Below, one piece after another: positions 7,024 through 13,926 of a stretch of DNA of 64,000 bases. How positions within the stretch are numbered: position 1 is the stretch's first letter; each line of letters starts with the position of its first letter. The translations under genes were made by a program, and so were the position numbers. Below the pieces are notes generated by a model that saw nothing but the letters and a program-made list of their open reading frames with translations, ran no database searches and was not told the DNA's origin. This DNA comes from Haloactinomyces albus (lineage in GTDB: Bacteria > Actinomycetota > Actinomycetes > Mycobacteriales > Pseudonocardiaceae): positions 620,001 to 684,000 of the forward strand of contig NZ_JAVDXW010000001.1 in assembly GCF_031458135.1 (NCBI RefSeq), read 5' to 3'.

Positions 7024-8733
7024 TCAACGTCGTTCTCCTGCTGTGTGCGAGACGGCGGTGTGGTGCACGGGTCCCGGAGTTCCCTGCCCGTCGAGTCCCC
7101 GGCACGCGTGGGTGGCGGCAAGATGCTCGCCGATGGCGAATCCGCGGGTGATGGCCGAGCCGAGGGTTGCTCCTCCACCCGGGTAAGCATCGTGGAAGAC
7201 CGTCGCCGAGCAGTTGCCCGCGGCGAAGAATCCGGGGATGGGGTCCTCGTCGTTTCCGAGGACCCGGCCCTGCAGGTCGGCCTTGAGTCCTCCTGCGGTC
7301 CCGAGTGCGCCCGCCGAGATCGGCACGGCGTACAGCGGCTCCTGGCGCACGGGTGCCAGGCAGGGGTTGGGGGTGTTGGCGGGGTCCCCGAGATGACGGT
7401 CCTGCGTGCTGGCACCCCGGTCGAACTCGGTGTCCACGCCGAACTCGGCGTCGGCGTTGAACCGCTCGAGCGTCGCGGCGAGTCCGGATGGGTCGATGCC
7501 GCACTTGTGCGCCAGTTCGGCGGCGGAGCCTGCCGAGACCATCCAGTCCTCGGCCACTCCCGGGGTGGAACCGGCGATCGAATACTTGTCCAGGTACGCC
7601 TGGTCGAAGACCAACCACGCCGGATTGTTCTCCTGGTGCCCGGTGGCCGGGTCGACATTGCCGAAAACGCGGTTGAGGTCGTGGTAGTTGGTGGCCTCGT
7701 TGACGAACCGCGCTCCCTTGGCGTTGACGGTCACCGACCCGGGCAGGGTCATCTCGACGTTGCCCATTCGTCCGGACTGCCTGCCGTCATAGCGCTGCGT
7801 GGGGGGTGCGATGACCGGGACGCCCCAGATCGCGGTCATCTCGTCGAGGGCGGCCCCGGCCCGCATGCCCAGAACCAGCCCGTCGCCCTCGTTGCTCGGA
7901 GCGCTGATCGGGGTGATGGGGAACTTCAGCAGGGCCTTGCGCAACCGGGCGTTCCACTCGAATCCGCCCGAGGCCATGACCACGTTCGCGGCCCGCACGG
8001 TCGCCGCACCGTCGTTGACGTCCAACGTCCAGCGTCCGGCACTCGCCGCCGAGTCGCCGGTACGGCCGAGTCCCGTGACCCTCGCCGAGGTGACGATGCC
8101 CACGTCTCTGTCCACTGCCGAGAGCACCAGACGCCCCACCAGAGCGCCGCCCATGGTCCTGACTCCGGTACGCCTGCGCTCGGCCAGGAGTTCGGGATCG
8201 ATCGGTGCGCCCCGCAGGGCATCCCGCTCGTTCATGCTGATGGGCGGAAGATACGTCGGTTTGCGCAGCAGTTCCGCCAGCCCCGGAATCGTGGTGGGGT
8301 CGAAGGGTTCGTTGTCCAACCCGCGGCCGCCGGTACTTGCCCCCGGCCATTCCGGGTGGTAGTCGGGGCGCGCCAACGGGGTGAACCGAACGTGGGTCCG
8401 CTCGTCCAGAAACTCGACCGCGCGCGGTGCGGTATTGATGTACCAGTCGATTTCCGCCGCGGTCATGCGCTCGTCGGCGACGGCACTCAGGTAGCTCTTC
8501 GCGTCATCGACGCTGTCCCGGAACCCTTTCCGGCGCATCAGGTGGTTGCACGGTGCCCACATGACGCCGCCTCCGACAGCGGAGGTGCCGCCGAGCCGGT
8601 CGGCCTTCTCCAGGACCAGCACGGACAGTCCCGCATCGGCGGCACGCACCGCGGTGACGAGGCCCGCGGCACCGCTCCCGATCACCACGACGTCGTGGGT
8701 CCGGGGGATCTCGCCGAGTGGTGTAGTGATCAT
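7024..8733 (-). CDS. FAD-dependent dehydrogenase of the 3-ketosteroid-delta1-dehydrogenase/fumarate reductase type
   Basis: The 569-residue flavoprotein has an N-terminal FAD-binding Rossmann motif (DVVVIGSGAAGLVTAVRAAD, about residue 14) and the glycine-rich C-terminal loop PGGGATLGSAITRGFAIG that closes the flavin site in this family. The middle carries YPGA-type and LFENG-like segments of the KstD/fumarate reductase catalytic domain. Such enzymes desaturate or reduce a ring or chain next to a carbonyl. Its ATG overlaps the alcohol dehydrogenase stop by four bases, and its own stop overlaps a possible TTG start of the next gene, so the operon is tightly coupled. Nearby genes give no steroid context, so a steroid substrate should not be assumed. 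Confidence 0.85.
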   Translation of the reverse strand: MITTPLGEIPRTHDVVVIGSGAAGLVTAVRAADAGLSVLVLEKADRLGGTSAVGGGVMWAPCNHLMRRKGFRDSVDDAKSYLSAVADERMTAAEIDWYINTAPRAVEFLDERTHVRFTPLARPDYHPEWPGASTGGRGLDNEPFDPTTIPGLAELLRKPTYLPPISMNERDALRGAPIDPELLAERRRTGVRTMGGALVGRLVLSAVDRDVGIVTSARVTGLGRTGDSAASAGRWTLDVNDGAATVRAANVVMASGGFEWNARLRKALLKFPITPISAPSNEGDGLVLGMRAGAALDEMTAIWGVPVIAPPTQRYDGRQSGRMGNVEMTLPGSVTVNAKGARFVNEATNYHDLNRVFGNVDPATGHQENNPAWLVFDQAYLDKYSIAGSTPGVAEDWMVSAGSAAELAHKCGIDPSGLAATLERFNADAEFGVDTEFDRGASTQDRHLGDPANTPNPCLAPVRQEPLYAVPISAGALGTAGGLKADLQGRVLGNDEDPIPGFFAAGNCSATVFHDAYPGGGATLGSAITRGFAIGEHLAATHACRGLDGQGTPGPVHHTAVSHTAGERR

Positions 8734-9773
8734 GTGAATGCTCCGGGCATGTCGATGGCGACCTTGCCGACCGGTTCGGTGCGCGAGCGCATCACCTCGA
8801 ACGCCTCGCCCAGCCTGTCGAACGGAAAACGATGTGTGATCAGCATGTCCGCCTCTGCGGTGTGTTCGCTGAGCAACGCGAGGGATTCGCCGATGAGGTC
8901 CTGGCTGTTGCGGCTGCCCAGCAAATCGATGTCCTTGACCGGCAGGGTCCGCATCGACAAGGAGACCTCGCGGTCGGAGATTCCCACTGCGGCGACACGG
9001 CCTGCGGTGGCGACCACGGACAGCGCGTTGGTCAGCGAGTCCGGCGCACCGGTGGCTTCGACGACCAGCGACGGTCCCTGCGCACCGGTCCAGTGCGAGA
9101 GCAACTCGTGCTGAGCCGCGTCGGGGAAGGACACCGCAGGATCGATCACCATCGTGTCGACGGCTCCGAACTTCCCGGCGAACTCGCAGCGATGCTCACG
9201 CGTGTCGGCCGCGACGACCTCCACTCCCAACGAGGTGAGGTACATGGTGGACAGTAGGCCGATGGGCCCGCAGCCGAAGACGAATGCCTTCTCCGCCGCA
9301 CGCGGACGCCCGCGGTCGACCGCCTGCATCGCGATGCTCGCGGGTTCGGCAAGCGGCGCCACTCGCGGATCGAGCCCATCGGGAATGCGGTGCAGTTTGG
9401 TCACCGGAACGGCCATGTACTCGGCCAGGGCACCGTCCTCATAGCACCCGTAGACCGACATCCGCACGCAGGCGTTGACCCTGCCGATGGAGCACGCGTA
9501 GCACCGGCCGCAGTACGTCATCGGGGAAACCGCGACCCGATCGCCGACGGCCACTGCCTGCTGTGATCCGGACGCCTGCTCGACGATCCCGACGAACTCG
9601 TGCCCCTGCACGATGGGCAGGTCGGTGGCGTAGTCGTCCTCCCAGATGTGCAGATCCGTGCCGCAGAGGGTGAGGCTCTCGATGCGTACGAGGGCCTCAC
9701 CCGGTCCGGCGACCGGCATCGGCACGTCGTGGTACTCGATCGTCTCCTTGGCGACCGTGCGAGCCACCCGCAT
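8730..9773 (-). CDS. Zinc-binding alcohol (polyol/threonine-type) dehydrogenase
   Basis: This 347-residue medium-chain dehydrogenase has catalytic zinc ligands C37 and H58-E59 (TLCGTDLH, QGHEF), a structural zinc cysteine group (YCGRCYAC, later C in NAC), and the NAD(P)-binding motif FGCGPIGLLSTMYL. It should oxidise a secondary alcohol to a ketone or reverse this. ATG 9773 fits the family N-terminus (MRVARTVAKETIEYHDVP) and follows GAAGGG. The frame extends upstream to 10043 but that part overlaps the YciI gene and has no family similarity. The stop overlaps the flavoprotein start (ATGA at 8730-8733). Confidence 0.9.
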   Translation of the reverse strand: MRVARTVAKETIEYHDVPMPVAGPGEALVRIESLTLCGTDLHIWEDDYATDLPIVQGHEFVGIVEQASGSQQAVAVGDRVAVSPMTYCGRCYACSIGRVNACVRMSVYGCYEDGALAEYMAVPVTKLHRIPDGLDPRVAPLAEPASIAMQAVDRGRPRAAEKAFVFGCGPIGLLSTMYLTSLGVEVVAADTREHRCEFAGKFGAVDTMVIDPAVSFPDAAQHELLSHWTGAQGPSLVVEATGAPDSLTNALSVVATAGRVAAVGISDREVSLSMRTLPVKDIDLLGSRNSQDLIGESLALLSEHTAEADMLITHRFPFDRLGEAFEVMRSRTEPVGKVAIDMPGAFT

Positions 9774-9807
9774 TACCGTCGTCCCTTCCGAAGGCGCTGC
9801 GTTGCGC

Positions 9808-10092
9808 TCACTGCAGACCGCCGAAGAAGATCTGCCAGGCACGGATATCGCGGTCGGCGATGAGACCACGCTTGTAGAAGGGTTCCTGATCCAGCAGGGC
9901 GGCAACGTCCTCGACCGAGTCACCCTCGAACACCAGTAGCGCTCCGGGGTCGCTCTCCGGGCCGAACGGACCGGAGACCCGCAGTCGACCGGCCTTGTAC
10001 TGGTCCTCCAGGAAAACCTTGTGTTCGGGGCGGTGCTCGTCACGCGAGGCCGCGTCGTCGGTGTAGGTGTAGATCACCGCATACGTACCCAT
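9808..10092 (-). CDS. YciI family protein
   Basis: The 94-residue protein MGTYAVIYTYTDDAASRDEH has the YciI ferredoxin-like fold signature: an early YTY strand, the His/Asp pair region RPEHKVFLEDQ, and the DPGALLVFEGDS strand. Family members are small lyases or dehalogenase-like enzymes acting on ring cleavage products; most have no known substrate. It is the first gene of the minus-strand catabolic operon, 34 bases before the alcohol dehydrogenase. The promoter region with an operator-like repeat is directly upstream. Confidence 0.85.
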   Translation of the reverse strand: MGTYAVIYTYTDDAASRDEHRPEHKVFLEDQYKAGRLRVSGPFGPESDPGALLVFEGDSVEDVAALLDQEPFYKRGLIADRDIRAWQIFFGGLQ

Positions 10093-10176
10093 GGGGCTCG
10101 CTCCACTTCTGATCCGGGGCAGCCCGGCTGTCCGGTGACTGCCGTGACACCCGGCATCATCGCGAAACGCGACTAT

Positions 10177-10193
10177 TTCTGTCCAAGACAGAA
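10177..10193. promoter_or_regulatory. Perfect inverted repeat, candidate LysR or operon operator
   Basis: TTCTGTC-CAA-GACAGAA is a perfect 7-3-7 inverted repeat in the AT-rich gap between the LysR gene end (10263) and the YciI start (10092). The T(N)A form and position suggest a LysR-type binding site for the operon. A three-base loop is too tight for a good terminator. The assignment is inference. Confidence 0.5.
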
Positions 10194-10262
10194 TTGGATA
10201 CCTACTTAGTGCTTATTACACATAATCAGGATGGGATTCCCGAGGTCGTGGTGCGGGCTCGT

Positions 10263-11195
10263 TCAGGCATTGCCGGGCACGTCCGCGGAGTCCTCGGCAG
10301 ACACGTCAGCCGGGGCGAACACCTCGTCGGCCACCGCGAGGATGGCGCGCAGCGCCTCGGAGGAGTGCTCGGGATTCCAGGCGATGCCGGTTCTCAGCAC
10401 CGGAGGGGTGCCCACCAGCGGAACGAAGACGGCACCTGCGGGCATGATCGAGCGCAGGCATTCGGGCGCCAGGCTCACTCCGACTCCTGCGGCCACGAAC
10501 GACAGGATCAGGTAGGGGTCGTAGACCTCCTGGGCGATCCTGGGTCGAAAACCCGCTCGCACACAGGCATTCACCACGATCTCCCGGTAGACCGATCCCG
10601 CCTGCAGCGGCATCGTGACGAAGTCATCGCCGGAGAGCTCGGCGAGATCGATGCCGTCGGCGGTGGCCAGCGGATGGTCGACGGGAAGGACGACTCCGAG
10701 GGACTCTTCGGCGATGTCTCGGGAGCACACCATCTCCGCGGACAGCGGCAACCCCACGAACGCCAGGTCGAGACTGCCCTGTTGGAGCTGATGGAGAGCA
10801 TCATACGTGGCCACCCTGTTCACCAGGGTGAGCGCGATGTTGGGGTGGCGCGTGCGCACCGTGCGGGTCAGCGGGGGCAGGGTCCGATGGTTGAGCGCGC
10901 CCGAGAATCCGATCGTCACCTGGCCGTAGACTTCTCCGTGCGTGGCGCGGGCGGCCCGCTGCGCCAGGTCCATCTCACCCACGATCCTTCGCGCATGCGG
11001 GAGGAACGCATGACCTGCCGAGGTCAGGGAGACCGCTCGCGTGCTGCGTTCGAACAGTGTCGCTCCCAGCCGGCGCTCGAGCTTTTTGACGGTCTGACTC
11101 AACGGCGACTGGCCCATGTGCAGTCGTTCGGCCGCGCGCCCGAAATGCAATTCCTCGGCCACCGCGATGAAGGCCTCGACCCAGCGAATCTCCAT
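10263..11195 (-). CDS. LysR-type transcriptional regulator
   Basis: The 310-residue protein has the N-terminal LysR helix-turn-helix (MEIRWVEAFIAVAEELHFGR, then LHMGQSPLSQTVKKLE) and a two-lobed effector-binding domain from about residue 90. The start at ATG 11195 matches the usual LysR N-terminus and has GGGATGGG upstream. It lies on the same strand as, and directly upstream of, the YciI-ADH-flavoprotein-OYE operon, rather than divergent as is usual. It probably activates that operon in response to its substrate, through the repeat at 10177-10193. Confidence 0.9.
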   Translation of the reverse strand: MEIRWVEAFIAVAEELHFGRAAERLHMGQSPLSQTVKKLERRLGATLFERSTRAVSLTSAGHAFLPHARRIVGEMDLAQRAARATHGEVYGQVTIGFSGALNHRTLPPLTRTVRTRHPNIALTLVNRVATYDALHQLQQGSLDLAFVGLPLSAEMVCSRDIAEESLGVVLPVDHPLATADGIDLAELSGDDFVTMPLQAGSVYREIVVNACVRAGFRPRIAQEVYDPYLILSFVAAGVGVSLAPECLRSIMPAGAVFVPLVGTPPVLRTGIAWNPEHSSEALRAILAVADEVFAPADVSAEDSADVPGNA

Positions 11196-11338
11196 GTCCC
11201 ATCCCAGCAGACGGCATCGACACCCCCATAGTGCCGTGCGCTGTGATCGCCGGGCCCCAGGCCCGGTGCCGCCTCCACGGGTCCGGACACGCGGGCGGAC
11301 ACCGGGCCGATGGAGGCGATTCACGATAGCGTGCCGAC

Positions 11339-11881
11339 ATGGATCCGGCGCTACGAAGCGACCGCCTGCTGGTGCGGGACTGGACCGTCGACGATGCCGA
11401 GGAGGCGTTCGCGATCTACGGATCGGCCGAGATCGCGAAATGGTTGGCTCCGGCGATGCAGCAGGTCCCCGACCCCATCGCGATGCGCTCGGTGCTGGAG
11501 GCCTGGATCGAGGACCAACCCAACCTCATCCCCCCGAGCGGCCATTGGGCGCTGGTGCGGCGCGCGGACGAGGTGGTCGTCGGCGGGCTCGCGCTGCGGC
11601 TGCTGCCGCCGCACGAGGAGGACGTCGAAATCGCCTGGCAGATCCGGCCCGACGAATGGGGACGCGGATATGCCACCGAGGGCTGCCGGCTACTCATGCG
11701 ATGGGCATTCACCCAGGACATCGACGAACTGTTCGCCGTGGCCCGAACGAACAACACTCGTGCGATCGCCACGGCCCGCCACATCGGCATGGAATGGGTC
11801 GGGGAAACCACCAAGTACTATGGACTTCGACTGCAGGTGTTTCGGATCCGCCCCGCTGATCTCGACAGTGTTCCTTCCTGA
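11339..11881 (+). CDS. GNAT N-acetyltransferase (RimJ/RimL type)
   Basis: The 180-residue protein has the RimJ/RimL layout: N-terminal LRSDRLLVRDWTVDDAEEAF, then the acetyl-CoA loop region around IRPDEWGRGYATEGCRLLMR (residues about 100-120), and the ending ARHIGMEWVGETTKYY. It would transfer acetyl from acetyl-CoA to an amine on a protein terminus or small molecule. The substrate is not evident. It is transcribed away from the LysR gene and followed by a second, shorter acetyltransferase-type gene. Confidence 0.88.
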   Translation: MDPALRSDRLLVRDWTVDDAEEAFAIYGSAEIAKWLAPAMQQVPDPIAMRSVLEAWIEDQPNLIPPSGHWALVRRADEVVVGGLALRLLPPHEEDVEIAWQIRPDEWGRGYATEGCRLLMRWAFTQDIDELFAVARTNNTRAIATARHIGMEWVGETTKYYGLRLQVFRIRPADLDSVPS

Positions 11882-11984
11882 GGTTCCTTCCCGAGCGGAC
11901 CGTCGCACCTGCCGGCCGCGCCCGGAAAACGCTTGTACGAGTCGGAGACGAACACCATCCGGCACCGATGGGAAGAGGTCCAGC

Positions 11985-12296
11985 GTGCAGCCCACACCCG
12001 AGGTCATCGACAATCCCGACCGCTCCCGGTTCGAGCTCTATTCGGGAGAGGAACTCATCGGCTTCGCCGAGTACCGCACCCGGGAGCAGACGATCGATTT
12101 CGTGCACACCGAGGTGGACTCCCGGTTCAAGGGGCGCGGACTGGGTACGCAACTGGTCGGTACCGCACTGGAGGCCGCTCGCCTGCGGGATGCGGCCGTC
12201 GTACCGCACTGTTGGTTCGTTCGCGACTGGATCGCCGAACATCCCGACTACCGGGACCTGGTACCCGAGCGGCTGCGTCCCGAATTCGATCTTTGA
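11985..12296 (+). CDS. Small GNAT-like N-acetyltransferase (YidJ/Gtn-type)
   Basis: From GTG 11985, with GAAGAGG upstream, the product has 103 residues. It shows the compact single-domain acetyltransferase pattern ELIGFAEYRTREQTIDFVHT, then VDSRFKGRGLGTQLVGTALE with the acetyl-CoA loop, and the ending PDYRDLVPE. Members of this small family (GNAT domain 2) are widespread and of unknown substrate. The reading frame continues upstream without similarity, so the GTG is preferred. Confidence 0.85.
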   Translation: MQPTPEVIDNPDRSRFELYSGEELIGFAEYRTREQTIDFVHTEVDSRFKGRGLGTQLVGTALEAARLRDAAVVPHCWFVRDWIAEHPDYRDLVPERLRPEFDL

Positions 12297-12326
12297 TCCG
12301 AGCGGACCGGCCCGAGCAGGCCGCGA

Positions 12327-13121
12327 TCAGGACTGCGGCAGGTAGCCGAGCTGCGCCGAGAGCTCCTCGGAGGCCACCGTCATCGCGCCCACGACTTCCT
12401 GGACCCGTTTCCGGGAGAACCGGTAGGACGGGCCGGAGGCACTCAGCGCCGCGATCACACCACCGTCATGGTTGTACACCGCGACGGCAGCGGCGTTGAG
12501 ACCGAGTTCCAGCTCCTCGTAGCTGGTCGCATAACCGTCCCGCACGATCGCGTCGAAGTCCTTGCGCAACTCGTCGGGCTCGGTGACCGTGCGCACCGTG
12601 TACCGTTCGAGTTCCTCGGTGAGAAGTTCGTCCTGGTCTTCCTGCGGTGCATGCGCGAGCAGCACCTTCCCGCTCGAGGTGGCATGCAGCGGAGTGCGCT
12701 GACCGACCCAGTTGTGCGCGGTGACCGCCGCGGTTCCCCGCGCCTGACTGATGTTGATGGCGACGTCGTTGTCCCGGACCGCGATATTGACCGTCTCGCC
12801 CAGTTCGGAGGCCAGCGAGTCACAGAACGGCCGTCCGAGTCGAGGCAGATCCATGCGCTCGGTCGCCGCTCCGGCGAGCCGGACGACACCGAACCCGATC
12901 GCGTATTTGCCGCGATCACCGAGCTGCTCGACCATGCCCCGCGTTTCGAGCACGCTGACCAGCCTGGACGCGGTGGATTTGTGCACTCCCAGTTCACCGG
13001 CGATCTCCGTGATCCCGGCTTCACCATTGCGCGCCAGGAATTCCAGCACGGTCACAGCCCGATCGACGGACTGCACGAGTGCACCGGAGCTCTTGGCGCG
13101 TGACTCCTCTGCGTTACCCAC
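12327..13121 (-). CDS. IclR family transcriptional regulator
   Basis: The 264-residue protein has an N-terminal winged helix (VQSVDRAVTVLEFLARNGEA, then GVHKSTASRLVSVLE) and a C-terminal IclR effector domain with the typical segment TPLHATSSGKVLLAHAP. It lies 178 bases downstream of soxG on the same strand. IclR relatives control glyoxylate, aromatic or betaine/sarcosine catabolism, so regulation of the sox operon or the nearby one-carbon genes is plausible but inferred. Confidence 0.9.
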   Translation of the reverse strand: MGNAEESRAKSSGALVQSVDRAVTVLEFLARNGEAGITEIAGELGVHKSTASRLVSVLETRGMVEQLGDRGKYAIGFGVVRLAGAATERMDLPRLGRPFCDSLASELGETVNIAVRDNDVAINISQARGTAAVTAHNWVGQRTPLHATSSGKVLLAHAPQEDQDELLTEELERYTVRTVTEPDELRKDFDAIVRDGYATSYEELELGLNAAAVAVYNHDGGVIAALSASGPSYRFSRKRVQEVVGAMTVASEELSAQLGYLPQS

Positions 13122-13299
13122 GGGTCAACAGTATCCGTTACGGGGGTGCATGCCGGAACCGTCCGCGCGTCTCGACTCTCTGATACCAGGAAACCACATC
13201 TGTGCTGGATCATACCTGCTGTTCCCTATAGCGCAACATCGCAGCGAAAGTGCCCGGCGGAAGTCCGGAATTCGGCTCCTCGGGAACCGCGGACAGCGA

Positions 13300-13926
13300 T
13301 CACCGATGGGTGAACTCGGCCATGGCATCCAGGAGCAGATCCGTCAGGTAGTTCGCGAAGGAGCCACGTACCAGCAGCCTGTAGTCGGGTTCGGTACCGA
13401 CCTGCCAGAGCACGGCCTGCGTCCGCCCGAACAAGCTCTGCGCGCACTGGCCCGGTCCGAACGCACGCGGGTGCAGGTCCAGCGAGCAGACCTTCTCCAG
13501 TACCTCCCGAGCCGTCGGACCGGCCAGTCGAAGCGTGGTCCGATTCGCCGAAACGTCCACCGTCGAGCCCGGTGAGTCCGCCGACGCCGTTCGTACCGCC
13601 TCCACGATCCGCCCGGCTTGGCCTTCCGGAGCCATCACCAGCCATTCGTCGGGACCCAGCCACAGCACGGCATCGTGCTCGCCGCCTGCCACCCGGTTGG
13701 GTTCGCGCGGCAGGGTGAGTCCCAGTGTCCGCTCGATCCTGGCGACCGACGGACTCGCGGTAGGTGCTCGCAGGTTCACCTGGGTCAGGAACGGTTCCTC
13801 GCGCAACCGAACGCCACGCAGTCCGTCCGTACCGGCCGAGGCGAGTTCGTCCTCGCGGTCGGCAAGAGGGCTCCGTCGCAAGCTCGCGGATGCGGTCCGT
13901 GTTTCGTCGATGTCAACGGCCGTCAC
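13300..13926 (-). CDS. soxG: Sarcosine oxidase gamma subunit
   Basis: The 208-residue protein is the gamma subunit of heterotetrameric sarcosine oxidase, which oxidises sarcosine to glycine and passes the methyl carbon to tetrahydrofolate. The sequence (ADREDELASAGTDGLRGVRL, ALWLGPDEWLV, ANRTTLRLAGPTAREVLEK) is GcvT-like, as in this family. The start is GTG 13926, preceded by GAAGGAG and overlapping the end of soxA by 14 bases. It is the last gene of soxBDAG. The alpha and gamma subunits together hold the folate domain. Confidence 0.9.
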   Translation of the reverse strand: MTAVDIDETRTASASLRRSPLADREDELASAGTDGLRGVRLREEPFLTQVNLRAPTASPSVARIERTLGLTLPREPNRVAGGEHDAVLWLGPDEWLVMAPEGQAGRIVEAVRTASADSPGSTVDVSANRTTLRLAGPTAREVLEKVCSLDLHPRAFGPGQCAQSLFGRTQAVLWQVGTEPDYRLLVRGSFANYLTDLLLDAMAEFTHR

